Assembly (NCBI GenBank): GCA_000437255.1 | Contig: FR899103.1 | Coordinates: 101,766-114,104 of the forward strand | From: Ruminococcus sp. CAG:403 | Lineage (GTDB): Bacteria; Bacillota; Clostridia; Oscillospirales; Ruminococcaceae | Reading direction: 5' to 3' | Length of the DNA: 12,339 bases | Shown: positions 5,689 through 12,339 of the stretch, one piece after another | How positions within the stretch are numbered: position 1 is the stretch's first letter | How the letters are laid out: each line of letters starts with the position of its first letter | Position numbers and translations under genes: made by a program | Notes under the pieces: model-generated | What the model saw: the letters and a program-made list of their open reading frames with translations, nothing else | Databases searched by the model: none | What the model was told of the DNA's origin: nothing

Positions 5689-8229
5689 ATGCAAACACAA
5701 CGTTTTTCTGTTACAGGAATGACCTGTAGTGCCTGTGCGGCGCATGTGGAAAAAGCTGTTTCGGCAGTGTCAGGTGTGGAATCCGTACAGGTGAATCTGC
5801 TGCAAAACAATATGTCGGTCACTTATGATGAAACCGCTGCAACTCCGGATGGTATTGTCCAGGCAGTGCAGCATGCCGGATATGGTGCTTCGGTCGGAAC
5901 GGAACAGGCAGCTTCCAAGTCGAAATCTGCTGCTTCCGGCACCGGTGCCAAGCAGGAGGCGGCTTCTGTCCGCACCCGGCTGATTGCTTCTTTTGCACTG
6001 CTGATTCCGTTGTTTTATCTGGGCATGGGACACATGATTGGTTTCCCAATGCCGCCGTTCTTTCAGGGGCATGAAAATATGCTGCTGCTGGCTCTGACGG
6101 AATTGCTGTTGGTAATTCCCATTTTGTTCCTGAATCGGATCTATTTTATTCGAGGGGCAAAGGGACTGCTGCATCGGGCGCCAACGATGGATACACTAAT
6201 TGCGCTTGGTTCGGCGGCCTCCTTCCTGTACAGCGTGTATGCTGTTTTCTCCATGGCATATTACATGGGACATGGCAACATGGATGCCGCACATCAGAAT
6301 ATGAATAAGCTGTATTTTGAATCTGCCGGCATGATTCTGACGCTGATTACACTTGGAAAATTTATGGAGTCTCGTTCCAAAGCAAAAACGACGGATGCCA
6401 TTGCAGCATTGGTCAATCTGGCACCCAAACAGGCAACGGTGCTTCGAGATGGCGTGGAACAGCAGATTCCAACCGAATCGGTACAGACGGGAGATATCGT
6501 AGTCATTCGTGCTGGAAGTGCCATTCCGGTGGATGGTGTTCTGCTGACAGGAAGCGGCGCAGTAGATGAATCTGCTTTGACCGGAGAATCCATTCCGGTG
6601 GAAAAAGGCGTTGGGGATACGGTGCTGAGTGCAACGGTCAGCCGAACCGGCTACTTCCAGTACCGTGCCACAAAAGTGGGAGAAGATACCACATTGGCGC
6701 AAATTATCCGTCTGGTCGAAGAAGCAGGCAGTTCCAAAGCGCCTATTGCCAAGCTTGCGGACCGCATCAGCGGTGTGTTTGTTCCGGCAGTCATCGGCAT
6801 TGCGCTGCTTGCTTTGATTGGTTGGCTGGTGACCGGGCATCCGTTTTCGATGGCACTCAAGGCTGCTGTATCCGTTTTGGTGATTTCCTGCCCGTGTGCA
6901 CTGGGCTTGGCAACACCGACTGCCATTATGGTGGGAACTGGTGCTGGTGCCCGGTATGGTGTTCTGATTAAATCCGCAGAAAGTCTGGAAACCGCACACC
7001 GCACGCAAGTCGTTGTCCTGGACAAGACTGGAACAGTCACAGAAGGCAAGCCGGCGGTTGCAGATTTGTTTCCGGCAGAGGGCGTTACAGAGCAGACCTT
7101 TTTAACCGCAGCCTATGCGCTGGAGCATCGTTCCGAGCATCCATTGGCATCAGCCATTGTAGCATATTGTAAGGAACATCAGGTTCCGCTGAAGGAATTG
7201 CAGGACTTTCAGCAGATTCCGGGGCAGGGCGTAACAGGTACCATGGAATCAATTGTTTTACTCGGCGGAAATCGTGCAATGATGGAAGCACATCAGATTT
7301 CCTTGCCGGATACGTGCACAGGAGATTCCTTTGCAGAGCAGGGAAAAACGCCATTGTTTTTTGCTGCAAATGGGAAATTCCTGGGTGTTTTGACAGCTTC
7401 AGATCCCATTAAGGAAACCAGCAAACAGGCGGTTGCAGAATTTCAGAAAATGGGGCTGGAAGTTCTGCTGCTGACAGGCGACAATGCCAAAACGGCGGAA
7501 GCCATTCGGAAGCAGGCAGGCATTGACCGAGCCATTGCCGATGTCTTGCCGGGAGATAAGGCAGCGCAGATTCAGGCCTTGCAGGCGGCTGGAAAACAGG
7601 TTGCCATGGTAGGAGACGGCATCAACGATGCACCGGCTTTGACACAGGCGGATACCGGGATTGCCATCGGTGCTGGAACTGATGTTGCCATTGCTTCTGC
7701 GGATATTGTGCTGATGAAGAGCAGCTTGCTGGATGTTGCGACTGCCATTCAGCTGAGCCGTTCGACCATTCGGAATATTCGGGAGAATCTCTTCTGGGCA
7801 TTTATTTATAATGTAATTGGAATTCCGATTGCAGCAGGTGTGTTCTATCCGCTTTTCGGATGGGAACTGAATCCGATGTTTGCAGCGGCTGCGATGAGTT
7901 TTAGCTCTGTCTTCGTAGTTGGGAATGCGCTGCGTCTGCGTGCATTCCGTCCTAGTTTCCTGCGGCGTGGCACAGCTGGTGCAGCGCAGCAATCTACTGC
8001 TGTATCTGAACAGCCGGCAGGCAGAGAAGTGCAGATCAAAGGCATGATGTGTCAGAATTGCGTGGCACATGTTACGCAAGCCATTGAAGGATTGGACGGT
8101 ATGACAGCACGGGTTGTATTGGAGCAGCATTGTGCGTATGTAACAGGGCCGGCTTCTGATGAGGAGATCCGTGCTGCCATCGAAAAGGCTGGATATAAAG
8201 TTGTGAAGATTAAAAAATCTGCATCGTAA
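5689..8229 (+). CDS. copA: Copper-exporting P1B-type ATPase CopA with N- and C-terminal HMA domains
   Basis: An 846-residue inner-membrane P-type ATPase that exports Cu(I). Order: N-terminal heavy-metal-associated domain with GMTCSAC (C13/C16), Ala/Ser-rich linker, four membrane helices with Met/His-rich short loops, actuator domain with TGES at 298-301, the CPC metal site at 401-403, phosphorylation site DKTGT at D445, HP locus H484-P485, GDGINDAP hinge from 642, then the last membrane helices with FIYNVIGIP and NPMFAAAAMSFSS, which carry conserved copper ligands. After a linker comes a second HMA-like domain (about 780-846) with GMMCQNC (C788/C791). CPC plus the YN and MxxSS motifs indicate the Cu(I) class. 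AAGGAG at 5675-5680 overlaps the csoR stop and sits eight bases before ATG 5689. The C-terminal HMA may stand in for a separate CopZ chaperone, since no copZ gene follows. Confidence 0.96.
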   Translation: MQTQRFSVTGMTCSACAAHVEKAVSAVSGVESVQVNLLQNNMSVTYDETAATPDGIVQAVQHAGYGASVGTEQAASKSKSAASGTGAKQEAASVRTRLIASFALLIPLFYLGMGHMIGFPMPPFFQGHENMLLLALTELLLVIPILFLNRIYFIRGAKGLLHRAPTMDTLIALGSAASFLYSVYAVFSMAYYMGHGNMDAAHQNMNKLYFESAGMILTLITLGKFMESRSKAKTTDAIAALVNLAPKQATVLRDGVEQQIPTESVQTGDIVVIRAGSAIPVDGVLLTGSGAVDESALTGESIPVEKGVGDTVLSATVSRTGYFQYRATKVGEDTTLAQIIRLVEEAGSSKAPIAKLADRISGVFVPAVIGIALLALIGWLVTGHPFSMALKAAVSVLVISCPCALGLATPTAIMVGTGAGARYGVLIKSAESLETAHRTQVVVLDKTGTVTEGKPAVADLFPAEGVTEQTFLTAAYALEHRSEHPLASAIVAYCKEHQVPLKELQDFQQIPGQGVTGTMESIVLLGGNRAMMEAHQISLPDTCTGDSFAEQGKTPLFFAANGKFLGVLTASDPIKETSKQAVAEFQKMGLEVLLLTGDNAKTAEAIRKQAGIDRAIADVLPGDKAAQIQALQAAGKQVAMVGDGINDAPALTQADTGIAIGAGTDVAIASADIVLMKSSLLDVATAIQLSRSTIRNIRENLFWAFIYNVIGIPIAAGVFYPLFGWELNPMFAAAAMSFSSVFVVGNALRLRAFRPSFLRRGTAGAAQQSTAVSEQPAGREVQIKGMMCQNCVAHVTQAIEGLDGMTARVVLEQHCAYVTGPASDEEIRAAIEKAGYKVVKIKKSAS

Positions 8230-8317
8230 GGGAACAGAATAGCTGCCAGCGTGGTTTGGAATGTGCTTTGTGTCCAATCGGTACAAAAGGATTTTGATGG
8301 AATTTACAAAACGAATC

Positions 8318-8346
8318 TTGACAGGTTTGCCAAAATATACTATAAT
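8318..8346 (+). promoter_or_regulatory. Consensus sigma-A promoter of greA-lysS
   Basis: TTGACA at 8318-8323 and TATAAT at 8341-8346 are separated by exactly 17 bases. Transcription should start near 8353, about 33 bases before the greA ATG. The remaining bases between copA (ends 8229) and this promoter contain no clear terminator hairpin, so some read-through from copA is possible. Confidence 0.92.
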
Positions 8347-8385
8347 AAAAATGTTATCCAATTTTAACGAAAAGAGGAGCTTGCA

Positions 8386-8856
8386 ATGGCAAAAAAGCAG
8401 ATTTCCAAATCCGGTTTTGAGAAACTGGAAAAAGAATTGAATTTTCTCGTTACCGTTAGACGTGCAGAAATGGCGCAGAAATTAAAAGAAGCCCGTGCGC
8501 AAGGCGACCTTTCTGAAAACGCAGAATACGATGAAGCAAAAAATGAACAGGCAATTCTGGAAGCACAGATTGCAGAAATTCAGTACACACTGGATAATTC
8601 GGAAGTGGTAGAAGACGGCGATATTTCCGTTGATGAAGTCAGCTTGGGATCTACCATTAAGCTGAAAAATTTCCGTACCGGTAAAATCGAAACTCTGACC
8701 ATTGTCAGCAGCAATGAGTCTAATTTTGCAGAAGGCAAGATTTCAGATGATTCTCCGATCGGAAAGGGTGCATTGAAGAAAAAGGTGGGCGACAGTTTCA
8801 TCATTGAGGCACCGGCTGGAGAATTGAAGTTCGAAGTGCTGGAAATTTCCAAATAA
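8386..8856 (+). CDS. greA: Transcription elongation factor GreA
   Basis: A 156-residue factor that enters the RNA polymerase secondary channel and stimulates cleavage of backtracked RNA. The N-terminal antiparallel coiled coil (about 1-75) carries the hallmark tip GDLSENAEYDEAK, with the catalytic acidic residues D41 and E44 at the same positions as in the E. coli protein. The C-terminal FKBP-like domain (about 80-156) includes the SDDSPIGKGALKKKVGD segment common to GreA. Length is normal. The start is fixed by GAGGAG at 8374-8379, six bases before the ATG, and by a consensus promoter upstream. It lies 17 bp before lysS and is likely co-transcribed with it, a pairing seen in other Firmicutes. 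Nothing is unusual about the protein. Confidence 0.97.
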   Translation: MAKKQISKSGFEKLEKELNFLVTVRRAEMAQKLKEARAQGDLSENAEYDEAKNEQAILEAQIAEIQYTLDNSEVVEDGDISVDEVSLGSTIKLKNFRTGKIETLTIVSSNESNFAEGKISDDSPIGKGALKKKVGDSFIIEAPAGELKFEVLEISK

Positions 8857-8873
8857 ACAAAGAGGTTGTTAGA

Positions 8874-10508
8874 ATGGCAGAAGAAAATAGAACAGCGCCT
8901 GCTCCGGAGCAGGATATTCATGAGCAAAAGCGTATCCGTATGGAAAAGCTGGACGAACTGAAGGCAGATGGACGGGATCCATTTACCATTACCAAGTTTG
9001 ATGTGACAGCAAAGGCGGATGCTGTAAAGCGTACCTATACCGAACAGGAAGCTGCCTGGAAGGAACAGTGCGGAGAAGATGAGGAAGCGTTCCAGGCTCG
9101 TCTGGAAACTTTGAAGGAACAACCAGTTACCATTGCAGGTCGTATGATGAGCAAGCGTGGAATGGGTCGTGCCGTATTTTTGGATTTGCAGGACAGCACA
9201 GACCGGATTCAGGTTTACGTGCGGGTCAATGATATTGGCAAGGAATTGTTCAAGGAATTCAAAAAGTGGGATATTGGCGACATCATTGGTGTAAAGGGAT
9301 TTGTATTCCGTACCAAGATGGGCGAAATTTCCATTCATGCACAGGAAATTACCCTGCTTTCTAAGGCATTGCTGCCGCTGCCGGAAAAGTGGCACGGCTT
9401 GAAGAATCAGGATACTCGTTATCGGAAGCGCTATCTGGATCTGATTGTCAATCCGGATGTAAAGCAAACTTTTGTAACCAGAAGCCGCATTCTGCGGGAA
9501 ATCCGGGATTATCTGGACAATCTGGGCTATGTAGAAGTAGAAACACCGGTTTTGCTGCCAATTCAGATTGCAGCAGCAGCAAAGCCATTTATTACCTATC
9601 ACAATACGCTGGATATGAAGATGTATCTGCGTATTGAAACCGAGCTGAATCTGAAAAAGCTGATTGTTGGCGGATTCGACCGGGTTTATGAAGTCGGCAG
9701 AATCTTCCGGAATGAAGGCATGGATCCTTCGCACAATCCGGAATTTACTTCTATCGAAATGTATCAGGCTTATACCGATTATAAGGGTATGATGGATTTG
9801 ATTGAAGAGATGTATCGTTCTCTGGCGAAGAAGATCTGCGGCAAGGATGTCATTTCCTACCAGGGAACAGATATTCGTCTGGGTGAACCATGGGAACGGC
9901 TGACTATGGTGGAAGCTGTTGAAAAGTATGCAGGTGTTTCCTATTCGGATTGGGCAACTGATGCAGATGCAAGAGCTTGTGCAAAGGAACATCATGTAGA
10001 AGTAGAAGAAGGCGAAGCTGCTACAAAGGGACATGTTCTGATTGCCTTCTTTGATGCCTTTGTTGAGGATAAGCTGATTCAGCCGACGATTATTTACGAT
10101 TATCCGGTAGAGAATTCTCCGCTTGCAAAGAGAAAGCCGGAAGATCCAGCCTTCACAGAGCGGTTTGAATACTTTATTTACGCACGGGAAATGGGCAATG
10201 CCTTCTCCGAATTGAATGATCCAGTGGATCAGAAGGAACGCTTCCTCAAGCAGGTAGAAGCACGCCGTGCATTGGGTGATACCACAGGAGAAGTGGATGA
10301 GGACTTCGTAACCGCATTGGAATACGGCCTGCCGCCGACAGGTGGTCTGGGATTGGGTCTGGATCGACTGGTTATGCTGTTGACCGACAGCCCGTCTATT
10401 CGGGACGTGTTGCTGTTCCCAACCATGCGGCCGCTTTCCAAGCAGGACGGAACAGAAGAAGAGGAAGATGCAGAAGCAGCATCGGATGCGGACGCTACAG
10501 AAGTATAA
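8874..10508 (+). CDS. lysS: Class II lysyl-tRNA synthetase
   Basis: A 544-residue cytoplasmic enzyme that charges tRNA-Lys. The N-terminal OB-fold anticodon-binding domain runs from about 84 to 170 (VTIAGRMMSKRGMGRAVFLDLQD). The class II catalytic core follows: motif 1 about 206-227, motif 2 about 276-300 (FRNEGMDPSHNPEFT), motif 3 about 485-503 (GLGLGLDRLVML). The lysine-site segments EMYQAY and FSELNDP are present. AGAGG at 8861-8865 sits eight bases before the ATG. Two oddities: the nearly universal GG before A-x-A-R/K-P-F is replaced by I232-A233, and after MRPLSK the protein runs on with an acidic tail of roughly 20 residues (DGTEEEEDAEAA...) that most bacterial LysRS lack. The gene ends in a strong terminator. 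Identity is certain; the effect of the substitution is unknown. Confidence 0.97.
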   Translation: MAEENRTAPAPEQDIHEQKRIRMEKLDELKADGRDPFTITKFDVTAKADAVKRTYTEQEAAWKEQCGEDEEAFQARLETLKEQPVTIAGRMMSKRGMGRAVFLDLQDSTDRIQVYVRVNDIGKELFKEFKKWDIGDIIGVKGFVFRTKMGEISIHAQEITLLSKALLPLPEKWHGLKNQDTRYRKRYLDLIVNPDVKQTFVTRSRILREIRDYLDNLGYVEVETPVLLPIQIAAAAKPFITYHNTLDMKMYLRIETELNLKKLIVGGFDRVYEVGRIFRNEGMDPSHNPEFTSIEMYQAYTDYKGMMDLIEEMYRSLAKKICGKDVISYQGTDIRLGEPWERLTMVEAVEKYAGVSYSDWATDADARACAKEHHVEVEEGEAATKGHVLIAFFDAFVEDKLIQPTIIYDYPVENSPLAKRKPEDPAFTERFEYFIYAREMGNAFSELNDPVDQKERFLKQVEARRALGDTTGEVDEDFVTALEYGLPPTGGLGLGLDRLVMLLTDSPSIRDVLLFPTMRPLSKQDGTEEEEDAEAASDADATEV

Positions 10509-10530
10509 GTAATTCAATCAGTTTTAACAT

Positions 10531-10589
10531 GCAGGGGTGCAGCAAGAAATCTGCGGAAAACCGCAGATTTTGCGTGCTCCTGCTTTTTT
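10531..10589 (+). terminator. Compound intrinsic terminator after lysS
   Basis: An inner perfect 10-bp stem (10547-10556, AAATCTGCGG, with 10561-10570) closes a four-base AAAA loop. An outer 10-bp stem with G-U pairs (10531-10540 with 10574-10583) extends it, separated by short unpaired stretches. Six T residues follow at 10584-10589. It begins 22 bases after the lysS stop and ends 79 bases before the next gene's start, so it should separate the two transcription units. Confidence 0.93.
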
Positions 10590-10592
10590 CAA

Positions 10593-10636
10593 ATATGCTT
10601 TGCAAAGGAGAGAAATCCCTTCTTATGGGAGCATAT
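10593..10636 (+). other. Inverted repeat in the leader of the membrane-protein gene
   Basis: ATATGCT at 10593-10599 is complementary to AGCATAT at 10630-10636, with a short AAGG/CCTT pairing possible inside. It could fold the leader or serve as a protein binding site just downstream of the lysS terminator. No clear -35/-10 promoter was found between 10590 and 10668, so the transcription start of the following gene is unresolved. Confidence 0.3.
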
Positions 10637-10668
10637 CAGAGAAGCAGCAAGAATCGGGAGGTGCCAGC

Positions 10669-11586
10669 TTGCAGGAAACGGAAAAAAAGCAGCAGGAACC
10701 GGAAGAATCCGGATCCAAAAAGAAAAAGAAGAAAAAAGAAAAGGGATTTTTGGAAACCGTTCGGGAAATTGATGCACGGGAACGGCAGGCAGAAAAAGAA
10801 CGGGAAATCAAACAGCAGGAATTGCTGGAGCAGCAAGAAAAGGCGGAAAAGGAAGCCTATGCACAAAAGATTCGGGAAGAGCGGATTGAACTGATGCGCT
10901 TGAAGCAGGGCGTAATTACCGAAAGTGAGACCATTCACGAAGAGCAGGAGGAAAAGAAGCACTACACCATTTGGCAAAAAATCGGAAACTTCTTTTACCA
11001 TAGCAAATGGTGGCTGTGGCTTGCTGTTGTTCTCGTTGGCTTGGGTGTCTATATGGTGGTGGATCTGGTCACACAAGAACATCCGGATATGATTGTCATG
11101 GTGTTGACCGATGATTCTGAATTACAGTCCAAACGAAAAGAATTGAAGCAGTTCTTTGAAGCTTACACAGAAGATGCCAACGGAGATGGAAAGGTCGTTG
11201 TAGATATCTACTGTGTTCCGGTAACAGAAGATATTGGGGAAAAGGATTATTATACCGGAAATGCAACAACACTGTCTACGCAGTTCCAGATGGCAGATGC
11301 CATTGTGGTGATTACAGACGATCAGGCAAATGAATATATTTTGTCGGATGAAACATTGGAAAATTTGGAAGACCTGATGCCGGATAATCCGCATGTAAAA
11401 GGAACGGGATACTATCTGAAGGATACCGACTTTGCAGAAAAAATTGGGTATACGGACGAATTGGATGCGGATATTTGTATTGGATTGCGGAAAGTGACCA
11501 AAACTTATGACAGTGAGGAAGAAATGCAGGAAAACTTTGATGTAGCATGGGATGCCCTGCAAAAAATTGCAGAGGATCTCTCTTAA
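10669..11586 (+). CDS. Unrecognised single-pass membrane protein with charged cytoplasmic coiled coil
   Basis: A 305-residue protein whose family I do not recognise. From TTG 10669, residues 1-110 are extremely charged (a seven-lysine run at 17-23, then Glu/Arg/Gln-rich heptads such as ERQAEKEREIKQQELLEQQEKAEKEA) and likely form a coiled coil. A membrane segment starting WWLWLAVVLVGLG spans about 114-136. The final 165 residues form an acidic globular part, probably extracytoplasmic by the positive-inside rule, containing a DANGDGK stretch at 169-175 and TDDQANEYILSDETLENLEDL. I chose the TTG because GGGAGG (10656-10661) lies seven bases before it; the in-frame GTG at 10537 falls inside the lysS terminator and no in-frame ATG serves better. 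It lies 16 bp ahead of endonuclease IV and may be co-transcribed with it. Function unknown; a cell-envelope role is only a guess from topology. Confidence 0.8.
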   Translation: MQETEKKQQEPEESGSKKKKKKKEKGFLETVREIDARERQAEKEREIKQQELLEQQEKAEKEAYAQKIREERIELMRLKQGVITESETIHEEQEEKKHYTIWQKIGNFFYHSKWWLWLAVVLVGLGVYMVVDLVTQEHPDMIVMVLTDDSELQSKRKELKQFFEAYTEDANGDGKVVVDIYCVPVTEDIGEKDYYTGNATTLSTQFQMADAIVVITDDQANEYILSDETLENLEDLMPDNPHVKGTGYYLKDTDFAEKIGYTDELDADICIGLRKVTKTYDSEEEMQENFDVAWDALQKIAEDLS

Positions 11587-11602
11587 AAGGAGGAAAATCA
11601 AA

Positions 11603-12339
11603 ATGTTGCAAATTGGAAGCCATTTATCTGCCTCGAAGGGGTATCTTGCCATGGGAAAACAGGCAGTAAAATTGGGTGCAACAACGTTTGCGTTTTTCAC
11701 CCGGAACCCACGTGGCGGCAGTGCAAAAGCCATTCAGGAACAGGATGTAGCAGCATTTCTGACCTACGCACAGGAGCATCAGATTCAGAAAATAGTAGCA
11801 CATGCGCCGTATACTCTGAATCTTTGTTCGGCAGATCCCTCTATTCGGGAATTTGCCAAAAACACACTGGCGGATGATCTGGTACGAATGGAGTATACGC
11901 CGCATCAGTTTTATAATTTTCATCCGGGCAGTCATGTGAAGCAGGGTGTAGAGGTTGGCATTGCACAGATTGCGGAAGCACTCAATGCAGTCTTAAAGCC
12001 GGAACAGACAACAACGGTTTTGCTGGAAACCATGGCGGGCAAAGGCAGCGAGGTGGGCAGAACCTTTGAGGAACTGCGTGCGATTCTGGATCGTGTGGAC
12101 TTACAAGAAAAAATGGGAGTGTGTCTGGATACCTGCCATGTCTGGGACGGTGGATATGATATTGTAGACCATTTGGATGCAGTACTGGAAGAGTTTGATA
12201 CCGTGATCGGCTTAGAGCGTCTGCATGCCATCCACATCAATGACAGTAAAAATCCGATGGGATCACACAAAGACCGGCATGAAAAAATCGGGGAGGGTAC
12301 CATTGGATTGGATGCAATGGTTCGTATCATCAATCACCC
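11603..12339 (+). CDS. nfo: Endonuclease IV (AP endonuclease), 3'-truncated by window edge
   Basis: The first 245 codons of a TIM-barrel, zinc-dependent apurinic/apyrimidinic endonuclease that nicks DNA 5' to abasic sites in base-excision repair. The opening LQIGSHLSASKG matches the family start. Metal ligands visible in order include H67 (AHAPYTLNL), H107 (FHPGSH), E142 (LLETMAGKGSEVG), D176 and H179 (CLDTCH), the histidine in AIHINDSK, and D and H in KDRHEKIGEG. The family is about 275-290 residues, so the last 30-45, including the final catalytic glutamate, lie outside. AAGGAGG at 11587-11593 precedes the ATG by nine bases. It follows the membrane-protein gene after 16 bp and probably shares its transcript. 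No irregularity is seen in the visible part. Confidence 0.96.
   Translation, partial: MLQIGSHLSASKGYLAMGKQAVKLGATTFAFFTRNPRGGSAKAIQEQDVAAFLTYAQEHQIQKIVAHAPYTLNLCSADPSIREFAKNTLADDLVRMEYTPHQFYNFHPGSHVKQGVEVGIAQIAEALNAVLKPEQTTTVLLETMAGKGSEVGRTFEELRAILDRVDLQEKMGVCLDTCHVWDGGYDIVDHLDAVLEEFDTVIGLERLHAIHINDSKNPMGSHKDRHEKIGEGTIGLDAMVRIINH

Noticed and set aside
8230..8317. Possible terminator after copA
   Set aside because: Only a weak CTTTGT/ACAAAA pairing with mismatches and no T-run was found, so no terminator is called.
8580..10517. Very long minus-strand open frame (645 codons) opposite lysS and the end of greA
   Set aside because: It is fully antisense to two certain genes, has no ribosome binding site I can support, and its Cys/Phe/Ile-rich composition is typical of a reverse-complement shadow.
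10529..10894. Lys/Arg-rich open frame overlapping the start of the membrane-protein gene
   Set aside because: It is the +1 shadow of an A-rich coding region and starts within the lysS terminator. The ATG at 10625 has a GGAG 14 bases away, which is too far.
11173..11208. EF-hand or dockerin-like loop (DANGDGK) in the unknown membrane protein
   Set aside because: The DxNxDG start fits, but the acidic residue expected at loop position 12 is at position 11 and no paired second loop or dockerin helix follows.

Overview
The window looks like chromosomal DNA from a Firmicute of the class Clostridia, most likely the Ruminococcaceae/Oscillospiraceae. Evidence: moderate GC, strong AGGAGG-type ribosome binding sites, TTGACA-N17-TATAAT promoters, a phoU-phoP-phoR order, a csoR-copA copper operon, and Clostridia-like GreA and LysRS proteins. 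This placement is an inference from gene style; no marker gene settles it. Nearly all the DNA is accounted for by ordinary core genes. I found no defence system, prophage, insertion sequence, CRISPR array, tRNA or rRNA.

Layout. (1) Bases 1-2889, plus strand: the end of a phosphate-regulation cluster, with the C-terminal part of PhoU, a PhoB/PhoP-type response regulator and a PhoR-type sensor kinase. The kinase start is disrupted by a perfect 22-bp tandem duplication. This shifts the coupled GTG start at 1161 out of frame and is the most notable observation here. A hairpin at 2901-2941 serves both this operon and the convergent one. (2) Bases 2965-5088, minus strand: an operon transcribed as HAD phosphatase, GNAT acetyltransferase, second HAD phosphatase. 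(3) Bases 5089-5355: a divergent control region holding a consensus promoter whose spacer is filled by a CsoR operator palindrome. (4) Bases 5356-8229, plus strand: csoR and copA. The copper-exporting ATPase carries an HMA domain at each end. (5) Bases 8318-10589, plus strand: a consensus promoter, greA, lysS and a long compound terminator. (6) Bases 10669-11586: an unrecognised single-pass membrane protein with a Lys/Glu-rich cytoplasmic part. (7) Bases 11603-12339: the beginning of endonuclease IV, cut by the window end.

How the genes work together. PhoU, the regulator and the kinase sense and respond to phosphate; the pst transporter genes probably lie upstream, outside the window. CsoR represses its own operon until copper(I) binds, and CopA then exports the copper. 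GreA and LysRS are housekeeping transcription and translation factors sharing a transcript. The HAD/GNAT operon has no assignable substrate. I see no convincing undescribed multi-gene system. The points worth checking are the kinase duplication, an unusual substitution in the LysRS active-site region, a possible leader ORF in front of csoR, and the unknown membrane protein.
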